The position numbers were made by a program, and so were the translations under genes. The notes below the pieces were generated by a model, which saw only the letters and a list, made by a program, of their open reading frames with translations, was not told the DNA's origin and made no database searches. DNA of 64,000 bases from JAJFHI01 sp050633705 (GTDB lineage: Bacteria; Pseudomonadota; Alphaproteobacteria; Rhizobiales; Hyphomicrobiaceae), in assembly GCA_050633705.1 (NCBI GenBank), contig JBOEGZ010000007.1, positions 1 through 64,000 of the forward strand, read 5' to 3'. This document shows, piece after piece, positions 35,689 to 43,920 of the stretch; the stretch's first letter is position 1; each line of letters opens with the position of its first letter.

Positions 35689-36317
35689 TGTCGTTAACAC
35701 CTATTGCAAACTTTCTCTCTGAATTTTCGCCTTCGACAGACAATGTGCCTCTGCCTGATTCAAACGAAAGGTGTCTAGAGGACGGGTGTGTGGATACTCA
35801 AACCAACTTGGAACACCGGTTGGAAGAGAGTTACGAAAAAGGCTTTGCTGACGGAGTTTCTAAAGCAAAAAAAGAAGCAAGTGAAACGCGACGGTCTGAG
35901 CACGAACGCCAAGAGACGCAGGCTAGACTGTCCCTAATACAGGAACGTATCGACGGGTTGGTCGAGGAAATTATTGCGCAACAAAAAGAAAAAACCTTGG
36001 CAATAGAATCGATGGTTTCAGGCGTATTGAAGGAGTTGATTGACGAAAAAGGGATGTTAGCGGCTGTAAGAAAAATCGAAGGATCGATTGAGAGAGAATT
36101 AGATGGAAGGACGAATACCCGTATTCAATTGAGCGGACCAGAACCGATTGTGTCTGAATTAGCTGACCGACTTACAATGAAAAATTTTGCTGTTGATGTC
36201 AGTCATTCTGATATTGAAACAGCTTCAGTTCTAGATGTGCAAGTTCAAATCGGCTCCACTTTAATTCGATCCCGCCTTTCAGAATGGAAACAGACAATGG
36301 CTGAATTGTTAGTATGA
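35688..36317 (+). CDS. FliH-like regulator of the export ATPase
   Basis: The 209-residue protein starts at GTG 35688 overlapping the fliF stop. It has a helical, highly charged middle (about 45-105, LEESYEKGFADGVSKAKKEASETRRSEHERQETQ) and a small C-terminal domain (LSGPEPIVSELADRLTMKNFAVDV; VQIGSTLIRSRLSEWKQTMAELL), the layout of FliH. FliH binds FliI and attaches it to FliN. Identity rests on architecture and location more than on strong sequence match. Confidence 0.68.
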   Translation: MSLTPIANFLSEFSPSTDNVPLPDSNERCLEDGCVDTQTNLEHRLEESYEKGFADGVSKAKKEASETRRSEHERQETQARLSLIQERIDGLVEEIIAQQKEKTLAIESMVSGVLKELIDEKGMLAAVRKIEGSIERELDGRTNTRIQLSGPEPIVSELADRLTMKNFAVDVSHSDIETASVLDVQVQIGSTLIRSRLSEWKQTMAELLV

Positions 36318-37420
36318 CATCACAAAACGAATCTGCAGCCCCTCCTGAAATCGTCATCGTTCGCAGAGGGTCTCTTGACGATGATGACGGTCATCACGGA
36401 AGCGCATGGAAGATCGCCTATGCTGATTTTGTTACAGCTATGATGGCGTTCTTCCTCGTGATGTGGCTCATAAATTCTTCAGACAAGCAAACTGTTAGTC
36501 AGGTTGCAGCTTACTTTAACCCGATCAAATTGAACTCAAAGAATCCAAGTAACAAAGGAATCGAAGAGGCAGGATCAGCGCGGAGCACAAACGCACCGGA
36601 GCGCACGACTGAAGTACAAGATGGAAAGACTTCAGGTGAAAAAAGCGGGACGGAACAGATGTCTGAGGTTGAGCAAAACAATGCAAATTTGACTAATTCC
36701 GAGCAGAAGATGTTCTCAGATCCTTTTGGGACATTGGACGAGATTGCACAATTGCAAGATCCAGTGGTTTTGGTGAGACCAGACGAAGAAAAAATCAAAA
36801 ACGTTTCTGACGTCTCGAAGCCACCCGAAGATCTGAACGCTAAGGGTGTTGAAAAAGTTTCGGAAAGTTCAAACAAATTACCGGAAGATCCAATTGTCCA
36901 AAGTCCTGAAGAAGTAGAAAAAACTGTTCCGCCTGAAATTAACAAAGGAAGTGAGACGCAGGAGTACGACAAAGTAAAGGTGCTGGAGAAAAAAATAGAA
37001 AGCATGCTTGCTGCGTTAGATCCAAGAGAGAAACCGCTCCTTCAGTTCGAAAAAGTGGAAGAGGGAATATTGATCACGCTTACAGATCAGTTTGATTTTT
37101 CGATGTTTCGAAGTGGCTCAGCGAAGCCTAAGCCTCAGTTGATCACTGCGATTGACGCTATCGCCAAAAGTCTTGAAGAGACACCGGGCGATGTTGTGAT
37201 CCGCGGACATACTGATGCAACACCTTATGTTTCAAAAGTTTACGACAACTGGCGTCTATCTACAGCGCGTGCCCAGATGGCTAGATATATGCTGAAGAGA
37301 GCAGGGTTCCAAGAAAAGCGAGTTGTTCGGATTGAAGGTTACGGTTCCACCTCACCTCGTATTAAGGCTTATCCCAAGGCGGCAGAGAATAGACGAATTG
37401 AAATATTGTTGCGGAACTAG
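36314..37420 (+). CDS. motB: Flagellar stator protein MotB
   Basis: The 368-residue protein has one membrane helix (about 33-55) with the proton-binding Asp D38 in AYADFVTAMMAFFLVMWL, a long, low-complexity, Glu/Ser-rich linker (about 85-235) and a C-terminal OmpA-like peptidoglycan-binding domain (VVIRGHTDATPY; NWRLSTARAQMARYML; RIEGYGSTSPRIKAYPKAAENRRIEILL). The linker is long compared with enterobacterial MotB, as in rhizobia, where MotC binds MotB in the periplasm. It overlaps fliH by four bases. Confidence 0.95.
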   Translation: MTSQNESAAPPEIVIVRRGSLDDDDGHHGSAWKIAYADFVTAMMAFFLVMWLINSSDKQTVSQVAAYFNPIKLNSKNPSNKGIEEAGSARSTNAPERTTEVQDGKTSGEKSGTEQMSEVEQNNANLTNSEQKMFSDPFGTLDEIAQLQDPVVLVRPDEEKIKNVSDVSKPPEDLNAKGVEKVSESSNKLPEDPIVQSPEEVEKTVPPEINKGSETQEYDKVKVLEKKIESMLAALDPREKPLLQFEKVEEGILITLTDQFDFSMFRSGSAKPKPQLITAIDAIAKSLEETPGDVVIRGHTDATPYVSKVYDNWRLSTARAQMARYMLKRAGFQEKRVVRIEGYGSTSPRIKAYPKAAENRRIEILLRN

Positions 37421-37426
37421 AAAACA

Positions 37427-38587
37427 ATGATGAGAAAATTTTCGGATAGCTTGTTGGCAGTTGGAGTCGGCATATTGGCATTTGCTTCACCAGCAAAGGC
37501 AAATGTGTCTCCAACCGAACCTTATATGGTCGTGCGGGAAATAATGGCGATGCAAGACCGGTTATCGCACGGAGATAAATCTGCATTGCAGAAGAAAAAA
37601 ATACTGCAGTCTGAAGCAAACAAGAGTTTTGAAACAATGCCTAGTGAGGTTTGGCAGCAACCTCGTAATGCGATTGCGGCAGCGATGTTTATGATTATCG
37701 GTGGTTCGGCCTCCACATTTCGGAGCCTATTAGGCAAGGGCATCGATTTCGGGAAACATGATGCTTTCGTGAAGGGAGCGATTGCTTACCGTGAAAAGAC
37801 AATGGCTGTTGCCAAGAAACAATTTATGTCAGTTGAGTACCGAGATTTAGACCGAATTGCAGCAGCATGTCTGCTTCTTGTGAAGGCGATTCTCAATGGC
37901 AAAGACGGGCCGGAAAATGCGGACAAAGACTTTGCAATGGTCGGAACTCTTGTTCCAGGGAGCTATCTCGAGGATACAGCAATTCGTATGCAGGCGGCAT
38001 ACGCTGTGGCTGAGAAAAGAGACGATGTTTTTCTCAGTTTATTATCAAGATACTTACGCCGATTTCACAAATCCTTGTATGCAGATGCCTTTCTGACTGA
38101 TGCTTCTAAAGAGATTCATAAAATGAATCCAGACGACGTGACCGTTGTCGCTGAGAAACAGATTAAATCGCTTGAGAGCGTTCCAGACAAGATTCGAATA
38201 TCCATTCTTTTGAAAATCGCAGAGGTGGAACTTCGCCATGGAAATTTAAATTCGGCGGATGCATTCTCTCAAGCCGCAGGGCGTATTCGAACAAGCGACT
38301 CGAAAGTCGCAATTTCATCAGAACTTTATACCGCTGCGGCTAGCGTATTCAAAGAGGCCAGCGTCGCCGATCAAATTGCAAAAAAATACCAATCGCGACG
38401 CGATAATTTAACCCCCGACTACGGCGAACTTTCCGACGCGATAGTCGCAATTGTTCAAAAGTTGCATGCTCCGATAGTGATAGATCAGGGGCAAAAATTT
38501 GAACCGACTGCAGTAAGTATAGAGGCCAATAAACTGAGAGCGCGGTCTAAAGACCTACTTTCAATCGGGGAGGGCGTGCGAAAATGA
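37427..38587 (+). CDS. motC: Periplasmic motor protein MotC
   Basis: The 386-residue protein has a signal peptide (about 1-26, ending SPAKA-N) and rhizobial MotC features (EPYMVVREIMAMQDRLSHGDKSALQKKKIL; AAAMFMIIGGSASTFRSLL; GTLVPGSYLEDTAIRMQAAYAVAEKRDD), an all-helical repeat-like protein. In Sinorhizobium MotC works with MotB in the periplasm and is required for rotation. MotC is limited to rhizobial relatives and therefore strongly marks the lineage. It lies 6 bases after motB and overlaps fliK by four. Confidence 0.92.
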   Translation: MMRKFSDSLLAVGVGILAFASPAKANVSPTEPYMVVREIMAMQDRLSHGDKSALQKKKILQSEANKSFETMPSEVWQQPRNAIAAAMFMIIGGSASTFRSLLGKGIDFGKHDAFVKGAIAYREKTMAVAKKQFMSVEYRDLDRIAAACLLLVKAILNGKDGPENADKDFAMVGTLVPGSYLEDTAIRMQAAYAVAEKRDDVFLSLLSRYLRRFHKSLYADAFLTDASKEIHKMNPDDVTVVAEKQIKSLESVPDKIRISILLKIAEVELRHGNLNSADAFSQAAGRIRTSDSKVAISSELYTAAASVFKEASVADQIAKKYQSRRDNLTPDYGELSDAIVAIVQKLHAPIVIDQGQKFEPTAVSIEANKLRARSKDLLSIGEGVRK

Positions 38588-40104
38588 AACCTTTAGCAGC
38601 TCCTCTTCCTTCAACTTCTACACACAGCGTCAACCCTTCACGCCTTGCAAAGGATAAGACTGGAGAAGACGGTCAGGAATTTTTGGACATCCTCGAACTG
38701 CATGAAGACTTGATCACGGCTCGAGTTGTCGACGGTGAGCCTGCAATTGATTCACCGGTGCTAGGGCAGAATGAAGCAGAAGTGATCGAACATGCAGGGC
38801 GAGAACAAGATGAAATTTCGCAAATTCTTTTTCCAACACCAGTGTCAACCGAGCTCGTTAAAAACGCCACCGAAAATTCCAGCACGTCACCCGTCGAGTT
38901 GAATAAGCCAAGTTTGCATGAAGTAGAAACCGATCATCTCTCGAAAGATCCAACGTCTGATCTTGCAGAGAACACAGCGATTTTTGTTGGAGAAGTAAAA
39001 GTTCCCCACAATTCGCTAAAAGTGTCCAATGACAAGTCAAACTCGACGCTTGATTCTCCCCAGGTCGATCGGCTGACAGGTCAAACCGAAATAGAACACG
39101 CCATTGATACGACTATTCCGCGAACAATTTTAAAAGCAGAACGTGTGAGAGAGGGCGAAGGATCAATTTCGGTCAAACAAAATGCACAAGTTACGATCAA
39201 TAAGGAAACATCTCCGCCTGATCTGCAGTCGAAGAGCAACATGAGAGATCTGCATCATCCAATGGTGCAAGAAGATCAACAAAGACAGAAATCAATTGCT
39301 ACGATCATTGATCAACCGGCGACGGCAAAGGCAAGCCCTGCAATAGGAGGCCCGCGTTCTATTGTCGAGAATGAGAAACTTCCGAGTTTCGTAACGAAGA
39401 CTACTTCAGAAAACATACTGACGCAGGTGGATCGCGTCTTGACGACGAAAGATTTTCAATCCGTTTTGTTTGATAAGGTTGAAAGGGACGAGCGAGTGCG
39501 GTCCGTTCTACAGCCCATGGATTCTTACGAAGTTTCAGCATCGTCGACCGTAGTGCCTCAAAAGGGGCCAAGTGAAAAACCTGTCGGGTCTCAAATTGTT
39601 CAATTTCTGTTGTCGAATTTGCCGGAGGTACCCGCCAAAAGCACAGCGAATGCAATACCAACCTTTACGCCAGGCTTAACGAGTTCAGTCGTTGTTAAAT
39701 CGTTGAATCTCGTGTTGCAGCCTGACAATCTTGGGACCGTGAAAATTGAGCTATCTCTGAAAAACCAGAAACTTACAGTTGAGATTATCGCGGATAATGC
39801 GGAGGCGGTAGACAAGCTTCAGGCGAGTCAGGAGACGATCAATCAGAAGATGAAATCTGATGGTTACGTGATTGATCAATTTTTGATCAAGACAAGTGAC
39901 GTTACGCGAGTTGACGAAGCAAATCGAAATTTAGAAAAATATTCTGCAATAGAAAATAACGAGACCGAACATTCTGGCTCTCGAGAGAATGATGCATCCA
40001 ACTTTGGTGGAGATGGAAAGCGCCAAGATCAGCAAAATAATGCCCCGGCAGTTGAGCGGGCGGCTGAAACAGATTGGAGAAATGATGATGAGATTTATTT
40101 GTGA
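38584..40104 (+). CDS. fliK: Hook-length control protein FliK (MotD-type)
   Basis: The 506-residue protein has a long, disordered, polar N-terminal part (about 1-360) and a C-terminal Flg_hook domain (about 365-445) with LNLVLQPDNLGTVKIELSLKNQKLTVEIIADNAEAVDKLQ. FliK measures the hook and triggers FlhB switching; the Sinorhizobium gene in this position was first named motD. The acidic final 60 residues are poorly conserved. It overlaps motC by four bases and ends the block. Confidence 0.85.
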   Translation: MKPLAAPLPSTSTHSVNPSRLAKDKTGEDGQEFLDILELHEDLITARVVDGEPAIDSPVLGQNEAEVIEHAGREQDEISQILFPTPVSTELVKNATENSSTSPVELNKPSLHEVETDHLSKDPTSDLAENTAIFVGEVKVPHNSLKVSNDKSNSTLDSPQVDRLTGQTEIEHAIDTTIPRTILKAERVREGEGSISVKQNAQVTINKETSPPDLQSKSNMRDLHHPMVQEDQQRQKSIATIIDQPATAKASPAIGGPRSIVENEKLPSFVTKTTSENILTQVDRVLTTKDFQSVLFDKVERDERVRSVLQPMDSYEVSASSTVVPQKGPSEKPVGSQIVQFLLSNLPEVPAKSTANAIPTFTPGLTSSVVVKSLNLVLQPDNLGTVKIELSLKNQKLTVEIIADNAEAVDKLQASQETINQKMKSDGYVIDQFLIKTSDVTRVDEANRNLEKYSAIENNETEHSGSRENDASNFGGDGKRQDQQNNAPAVERAAETDWRNDDEIYL

Positions 40105-40144
40105 GTTTAGGTAGACCAGAACTTGTTAGACAGCAGGTGTAACT

Positions 40145-40519
40145 ATGATCAGCAACAAAACCGTAGAGAGGGTAGGGATGCCAAAAACCGGATTGTTGGG
40201 TCCGCATAGACTTGATGTTGATGGAATTGGACATGCTGTTCGGCGGCGTTGTCCCGGCACTTTTGTTCTCGGTTACGAGGACTTCAATAAAACATTCTAT
40301 GTCAATTATGTCGGTCGATCAGACAGAGATTTGGTGGAAGACCTAAAATCACGTATTGGCTCAGACATCTTGTTTAAATACGCGCTGTATTCAACGCCTC
40401 AAGAGGCGTTTTACAAAGAGTGTGAACTGTTTCACAGCTTTAACCCAAGAGCAAATATTCTCCACCCTACAAGACTTGAAGGTACAAATTGGAAATGTCC
40501 ATCATGTGCCGCTAGGTAA
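40145..40519 (+). CDS. Small GIY-YIG-like protein with C-terminal CPxC
   Basis: The 124-residue protein shows a pattern close to the GIY-YIG nuclease fold: GTFVLGY (38-44, in place of GIY), YVGRS (55-59, in place of YIG, with Arg), DLKSRIG, then KECELFHSFNP with a candidate catalytic Glu (E92 or E94), HPTR and a terminal CPSC pair (118-121). GIY-YIG proteins cut or bind DNA; no function is known for such a short one beside fliK. A second start (ATG 40178, after GAGGGTAGGG) is possible and would drop 11 residues. It is 40 bases after fliK on the same strand. Confidence 0.55.
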   Translation: MISNKTVERVGMPKTGLLGPHRLDVDGIGHAVRRRCPGTFVLGYEDFNKTFYVNYVGRSDRDLVEDLKSRIGSDILFKYALYSTPQEAFYKECELFHSFNPRANILHPTRLEGTNWKCPSCAAR

Positions 40520-40528
40520 GTCTCTTTT

Positions 40529-41065
40529 TCATTGAGTGCGTAGAGAATGTTTTGGATGGGGTAGAGTTTTTGTCCGCTTACTATTGGCAAGTATTCGGGA
40601 AATTGCTGTATCGATAGCAGAGTTTATTTCTGCTAATTTTGAGGTCGCATCAGCAGTTCCGGAGATTCCAATTTTGTCAGGATGCAATAGTTTTGCAATG
40701 TCACGGCGTAGCGCCTGTAGCTGATTAAGCGTTAGCTCGTTTATCCGATCGAGGTCTTCCTGAAGTAATTTTAGTTTGCTCTCAGGTGAAATTTCAGGAA
40801 CGCTTTCAAAGTTCTGGGCCAGCCGGGTGTTGGGCCGATGCTCTGCGGAATTTTCGGTGGACATGTGCTGGTCTTTTCGACGTTGCGTCGCTTCAAAGAG
40901 CCAATATCGGCTTGTCGATTCTTCTATTGCATCTGTAGCGGACCGGCTTATCGGATTTTGCGCTGAATTTTGGTTGAAATGCATTTGTTCCAACTCGATA
41001 AAAGCTTGGAAACTTGGTTGTCCGAGATCTCTATCTGACGACATAAATTTACCGAATTTTTCCAA
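40529..41065 (-). CDS. Degenerate J-domain protein
   Basis: The 178-residue protein is read against its neighbours. The N-terminal two thirds are polar and unrecognised; the C-terminal part (about 112-160) reads like J-domain helices II and III: LTLNQLQALRRDIAKLLHPDKIG with HPD at 128-130, then a helix LAEINSAIDTAISRIL. A HPD loop normally stimulates the ATPase of a DnaK-type chaperone. The J-domain is at the C-terminus and helix I is unclear. Role in motility is unknown; it sits between the GIY-YIG-like and lysozyme genes. Confidence 0.6.
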   Translation of the reverse strand: MEKFGKFMSSDRDLGQPSFQAFIELEQMHFNQNSAQNPISRSATDAIEESTSRYWLFEATQRRKDQHMSTENSAEHRPNTRLAQNFESVPEISPESKLKLLQEDLDRINELTLNQLQALRRDIAKLLHPDKIGISGTADATSKLAEINSAIDTAISRILANSKRTKTLPHPKHSLRTQ

Positions 41066-41171
41066 GGGAGCGCTGACCAGAGAATGAGACGGTCACGTTT
41101 CAAAAAGGTTAAGACAAGCTTCACAAGTTATCGTCGCGCTGCACCAACTCAATTTGGACGGTTAGTGACTG

Positions 41172-41909
41172 ATGCAGACTGCTTTTTTAGATTCGATCAA
41201 GGCTTTTGAAGGTTTCAATGCCGAAGCCAAATGGGATTACGCCCAATATTCAAATGGGTACGGCACCAAAGCTCAATTTCCAGGCGAGGTGATCGACAAA
41301 AATGAAGCGGATAAGAGATTTCAAAATGAAATCAGTAAAGCGCGTGAGATCGTAAACGCGCAGCTGCCAAATATTGACGAAGGCACTAAGGCTGCAATGA
41401 CGTCTTTGACGTACAATGCGGGGACTGCGTGGGTGAATGCTGGTCTTGGCGATGCTTTGAGGGCTGGCGATCTAGAAACAGCGCGGTCAATTTTCATTCA
41501 GTACAATAAAGCCGGAGGGGAAGTTCTTGCAGGGTTAGTCGAGCGACGGATGGTTGAAGCTTCTTGGATTGGAAATTCTTCAGTAGAGTTATCGGGTACG
41601 GCTCCGGGTCGACGTGCGGTGTCCGGTGAAATGCTAGAACTCGATCAGTCGTCGAATATACCAAGTAAAGATATAGCCGGTGCTGCCACGGGTTCGAATT
41701 TTCCTGAACGAGAACAGTTAGTGGCGCAATCAATAAGCCCAGAAAACGCCTCATCTCCCCTACGTTTCAACAGATTGCCGATGATGACTGACTGGCAGTC
41801 CGCGCTAGACCTTCGCTTTGCGTTAGATCTCGAATATCTAATGCGCAATCAAGACCCGGATGAAATAGAAAATGGGGTTTCGCGGCGTGACAAAAATAGT
41901 TTTCTTTGA
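41172..41909 (+). CDS. GH24 phage-type lysozyme at the end of the flagellar cluster
   Basis: The 245-residue protein has a GH24 domain at about 1-130: catalytic E13 (AFEGF), D22 (WDYAQYSNGYGT, eight residues after E13) and T32, then NEADKRFQNEISKA, TSLTYNAGTAW and GLVERRMVEASW. It would cut the glycan strands of peptidoglycan. The remaining 115 residues have no recognised domain. No signal peptide is visible, so periplasmic delivery would need the flagellar export route or another path. FlgJ in this window lacks a muramidase, so this enzyme may open the wall for the rod; a prophage origin is the alternative, but no other phage gene is nearby. Confidence 0.8.
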   Translation: MQTAFLDSIKAFEGFNAEAKWDYAQYSNGYGTKAQFPGEVIDKNEADKRFQNEISKAREIVNAQLPNIDEGTKAAMTSLTYNAGTAWVNAGLGDALRAGDLETARSIFIQYNKAGGEVLAGLVERRMVEASWIGNSSVELSGTAPGRRAVSGEMLELDQSSNIPSKDIAGAATGSNFPEREQLVAQSISPENASSPLRFNRLPMMTDWQSALDLRFALDLEYLMRNQDPDEIENGVSRRDKNSFL

Positions 41910-41927
41910 GTTCGGAATAACTACGGC

Positions 41928-42155
41928 TTATCCGTCAACTTTGAATTGCTCTGTCTGGACTGGTGAATTGCACGGTTCCTCTTGCAGTCGAGATACAATG
42001 TCAGCGCATGCCATCATATAACCGTAGTTCCAATAGGCTTGTTCGGACGAGTTTTGTACGACATGCTTTTGTTCGATGGTCGTATGTGGTGCTTCCTCTT
42101 TCAACCACTGAGCAATGTTATTAAGTCTGAACTCTAACTCTGCAGAAATCGACAT
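41928..42155 (-). CDS. Small conserved-looking hypothetical protein
   Basis: The 75-residue soluble protein contains LEFRLNNIAQWLKEEAPHT and EQAYWNYGYMMACADIVSRLQ, patterned like a compact two-helix protein and similar in style to small hypothetical proteins of rhizobia. No domain or function is recognised. It lies convergent to the lysozyme gene with 18 bases between stops. The start ATG (42155) is the only good one. Confidence 0.5.
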   Translation of the reverse strand: MSISAELEFRLNNIAQWLKEEAPHTTIEQKHVVQNSSEQAYWNYGYMMACADIVSRLQEEPCNSPVQTEQFKVDG

Positions 42156-42397
42156 TTCCGTCCACCCGATTAATTTTTACCCCTGACACACAAGAGGCTA
42201 ACCTATTCAGATTGAATTACGGTATGGTCAGCGGATAATATGCGAACATAAATTTTAGGAGTTATTTAACTTTTCAAAACCAGTGCCGATTGCACGGGTT
42301 AATTTTAATTAACGGACAAAAAATAGACGAAGCCAAGTCGGAGGCTGTGTAGTGCAACCATTCGTGGTTGAGCAAATTCAACAAAGTTCATAACGGA

Positions 42398-42757
42398 CTA
42401 GGAATCGGTTGCTCGGAGCTTCTGCGTTTTGACCATTTGTCGATACAGTTCATAACCCATATATTCGTAGTGGTGTAAATCTGAGTGAGACAGAAAATTT
42501 ATGTCAAAGCTTACGCCACATTTTCTTGAGTTAACCCAAACGATTCTAGCCGCAACCTCGGTTCCGTTAATAAAAACCAATTTTACTTTTTGCCTATGTT
42601 GGACATCCAAGTTCTGAGCCAACTCAAGGGCTGCTCCAGAATTTGAAATCTGAATTACGTCACAAACATAAACGGTGTTGTCAACAACGACTTTCACGGC
42701 CTGCCATGTGGTCTGCCTGGAGTGTTTACGTCGTTCGGTTATCAATTTTTGAATCAT
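42398..42757 (-). CDS. PilZ-domain protein, candidate c-di-GMP effector
   Basis: The 119-residue protein consists of one PilZ-like barrel: ERRKHSR at 8-14 supplies the RRxxxR-type binding motif (R9, R10 and R14) and QISNSG at 36-41 the second motif (QxSxxG instead of DxSxxG). PilZ proteins bind c-di-GMP and change motility, polysaccharide or stalk functions. The first Asp/Asn is a Gln here, so affinity may be altered. It stands alone between the flagellar cluster and an EcfG-like sigma factor. Confidence 0.78.
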   Translation of the reverse strand: MIQKLITERRKHSRQTTWQAVKVVVDNTVYVCDVIQISNSGAALELAQNLDVQHRQKVKLVFINGTEVAARIVWVNSRKCGVSFDINFLSHSDLHHYEYMGYELYRQMVKTQKLRATDS

Positions 42758-43191
42758 AGTCCCCTATGTCCCAAAGCTGTTCGTAAAGCTTAAATGACGC
42801 CATATATCATCGATTTATCAGATGGCATGATTGCACAAGACTTTTAAATCGAGATTAAATTGGAAGTTAAGAAATGTTTTTGATGAGTTTGAGCTCAGCC
42901 TTTTCAGCGTAAAATTTTACGGATAGTTAGCTATTCTCACGGTAATCTCGCCTCGTAACAATAGCGCAGAAATGAATTCTTGCGTCGAGACATGTTTGTA
43001 AAACAGCACTGTCCAATCCGCGTCTTCATTACTCAGCTCCTAATTGATTTTGAGAAATATAACGCTAGATCCGTCCTTCTAAGAGATGAGCAATTGGTCT
43101 CTGTTTGGTTGCGGCTGGTCTTTCCTTGATCAATGAAAGCACAAAGAGTCTCTGATTATCGGTGGGGTGGGCAACCCGCGAGGATATAATC
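42758..43191. other. Gene-free stretch upstream of the EcfG-like gene
   Basis: No coding frame on either strand is supported in these 434 bases. It contains the promoters of the divergent PilZ and sigma-factor genes. A search by eye for a nepR frame, or a GGAAC-type general stress promoter, found none. Confidence 0.5.
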
Positions 43192-43698
43192 ATGAGAGTT
43201 GAAACCGCTTACGATTTTGAGACATGTTTGGTCGAATCTCTTCCCAGGCTCCGGGCATTTGCAACCGCACTTTCCGGCAACCGTGAAACAGCAGCGGATC
43301 TTGTTCAAGAGACCGTTGTTCGCGCCTTGGAGAAGGCCCCGACTTTTAGAGGTGATGCGCCAATAATCCCCTGGCTCATCGTAATATTGCGTAATATTTA
43401 TTATAACAATCTGCGAAAGTATAAGCGTGAAACCACTTACGATGCAGACGTATTTGAGGACCGCCTCATATTTCAACCTGAACAATCCGTGCGGTCAGAG
43501 TTAAACGACGTTAATATCGCTATGGCTAAACTGTCGGCGAAGCATCGAGAAGCCATAAATTTAGTAGTGTTTGAAGACCTCAGCTACATTGAAGCTAGTG
43601 AGGTTTCGGGTTGTTCGATTGGAACGATTAAAAGTAGGTTGAATAGGGCGCGCAAGTTGGTAGATGAATTGGTTTCACCTGAAGCCATTAGTGCTTGA
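43192..43698 (+). CDS. EcfG-like ECF sigma factor (general stress type)
   Basis: The 168-residue protein starts at ATG 43192 after CGAGGA; the frame from 43162 adds ten residues without a better site. Region 2 spans about 10-80 (LPRLRAFATALSGNRETAADLVQETVVRALEK; TFRGDAPIIPWLIVILRNIYYNNLRK) and region 4 about 108-160, ending GCSIGTIKSRLNRARKLVDEL, close to the GCAVGTIKSRVxRAR signature of EcfG sigmas. EcfG directs the alphaproteobacterial general stress response and is held by NepR and freed by PhyR. A PhyR-like gene is at 52332; no nepR was found in the window. Confidence 0.78.
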   Translation: MRVETAYDFETCLVESLPRLRAFATALSGNRETAADLVQETVVRALEKAPTFRGDAPIIPWLIVILRNIYYNNLRKYKRETTYDADVFEDRLIFQPEQSVRSELNDVNIAMAKLSAKHREAINLVVFEDLSYIEASEVSGCSIGTIKSRLNRARKLVDELVSPEAISA

Positions 43699-43833
43699 TC
43701 ACTGACATCGTGAGAATTTCATTCGTCTTCTTAGTGAATAAGGTGGCCTCCAAATTTTGATGGACGATTATTCAACTGGATAAATTTCGCCTGCGTGAAA
43801 GCTATTTCTGCAATTGATCAAGACAGTATTCCG

Positions 43834-43870
43834 TCATGCTGGATCGAGATTTCCAGCATGATGGTTTTTT
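43834..43870. terminator. Intrinsic terminator between the sigma factor and GGDEF-EAL genes
   Basis: TCATGCTGGA (43834-43843) pairs perfectly with TCCAGCATGA (43852-43861) around an 8-base loop, with six T at 43865-43870. It terminates the plus-strand sigma-factor transcript; it is less suited to the opposite strand, which has no equivalent T-run. Confidence 0.85.
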
Positions 43871-43920
43871 CGTACAGAAAGCGGCGATAGCTTAGGTGTT
43901 GTGTTTAGTAAAAGAGAAAC

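Noticed and set aside
41172..41909. Lysozyme gene as evidence of a prophage
   Set aside because: No integrase, capsid, tail, holin or attachment-site repeats are nearby; it is bordered by flagellar genes.
42299..42312. CtrA-like TTAA-N6-TTAA box
   Set aside because: Spacing is 6 rather than the usual 7, the region is AT-rich and the same pattern occurs by chance elsewhere (58816-58829).
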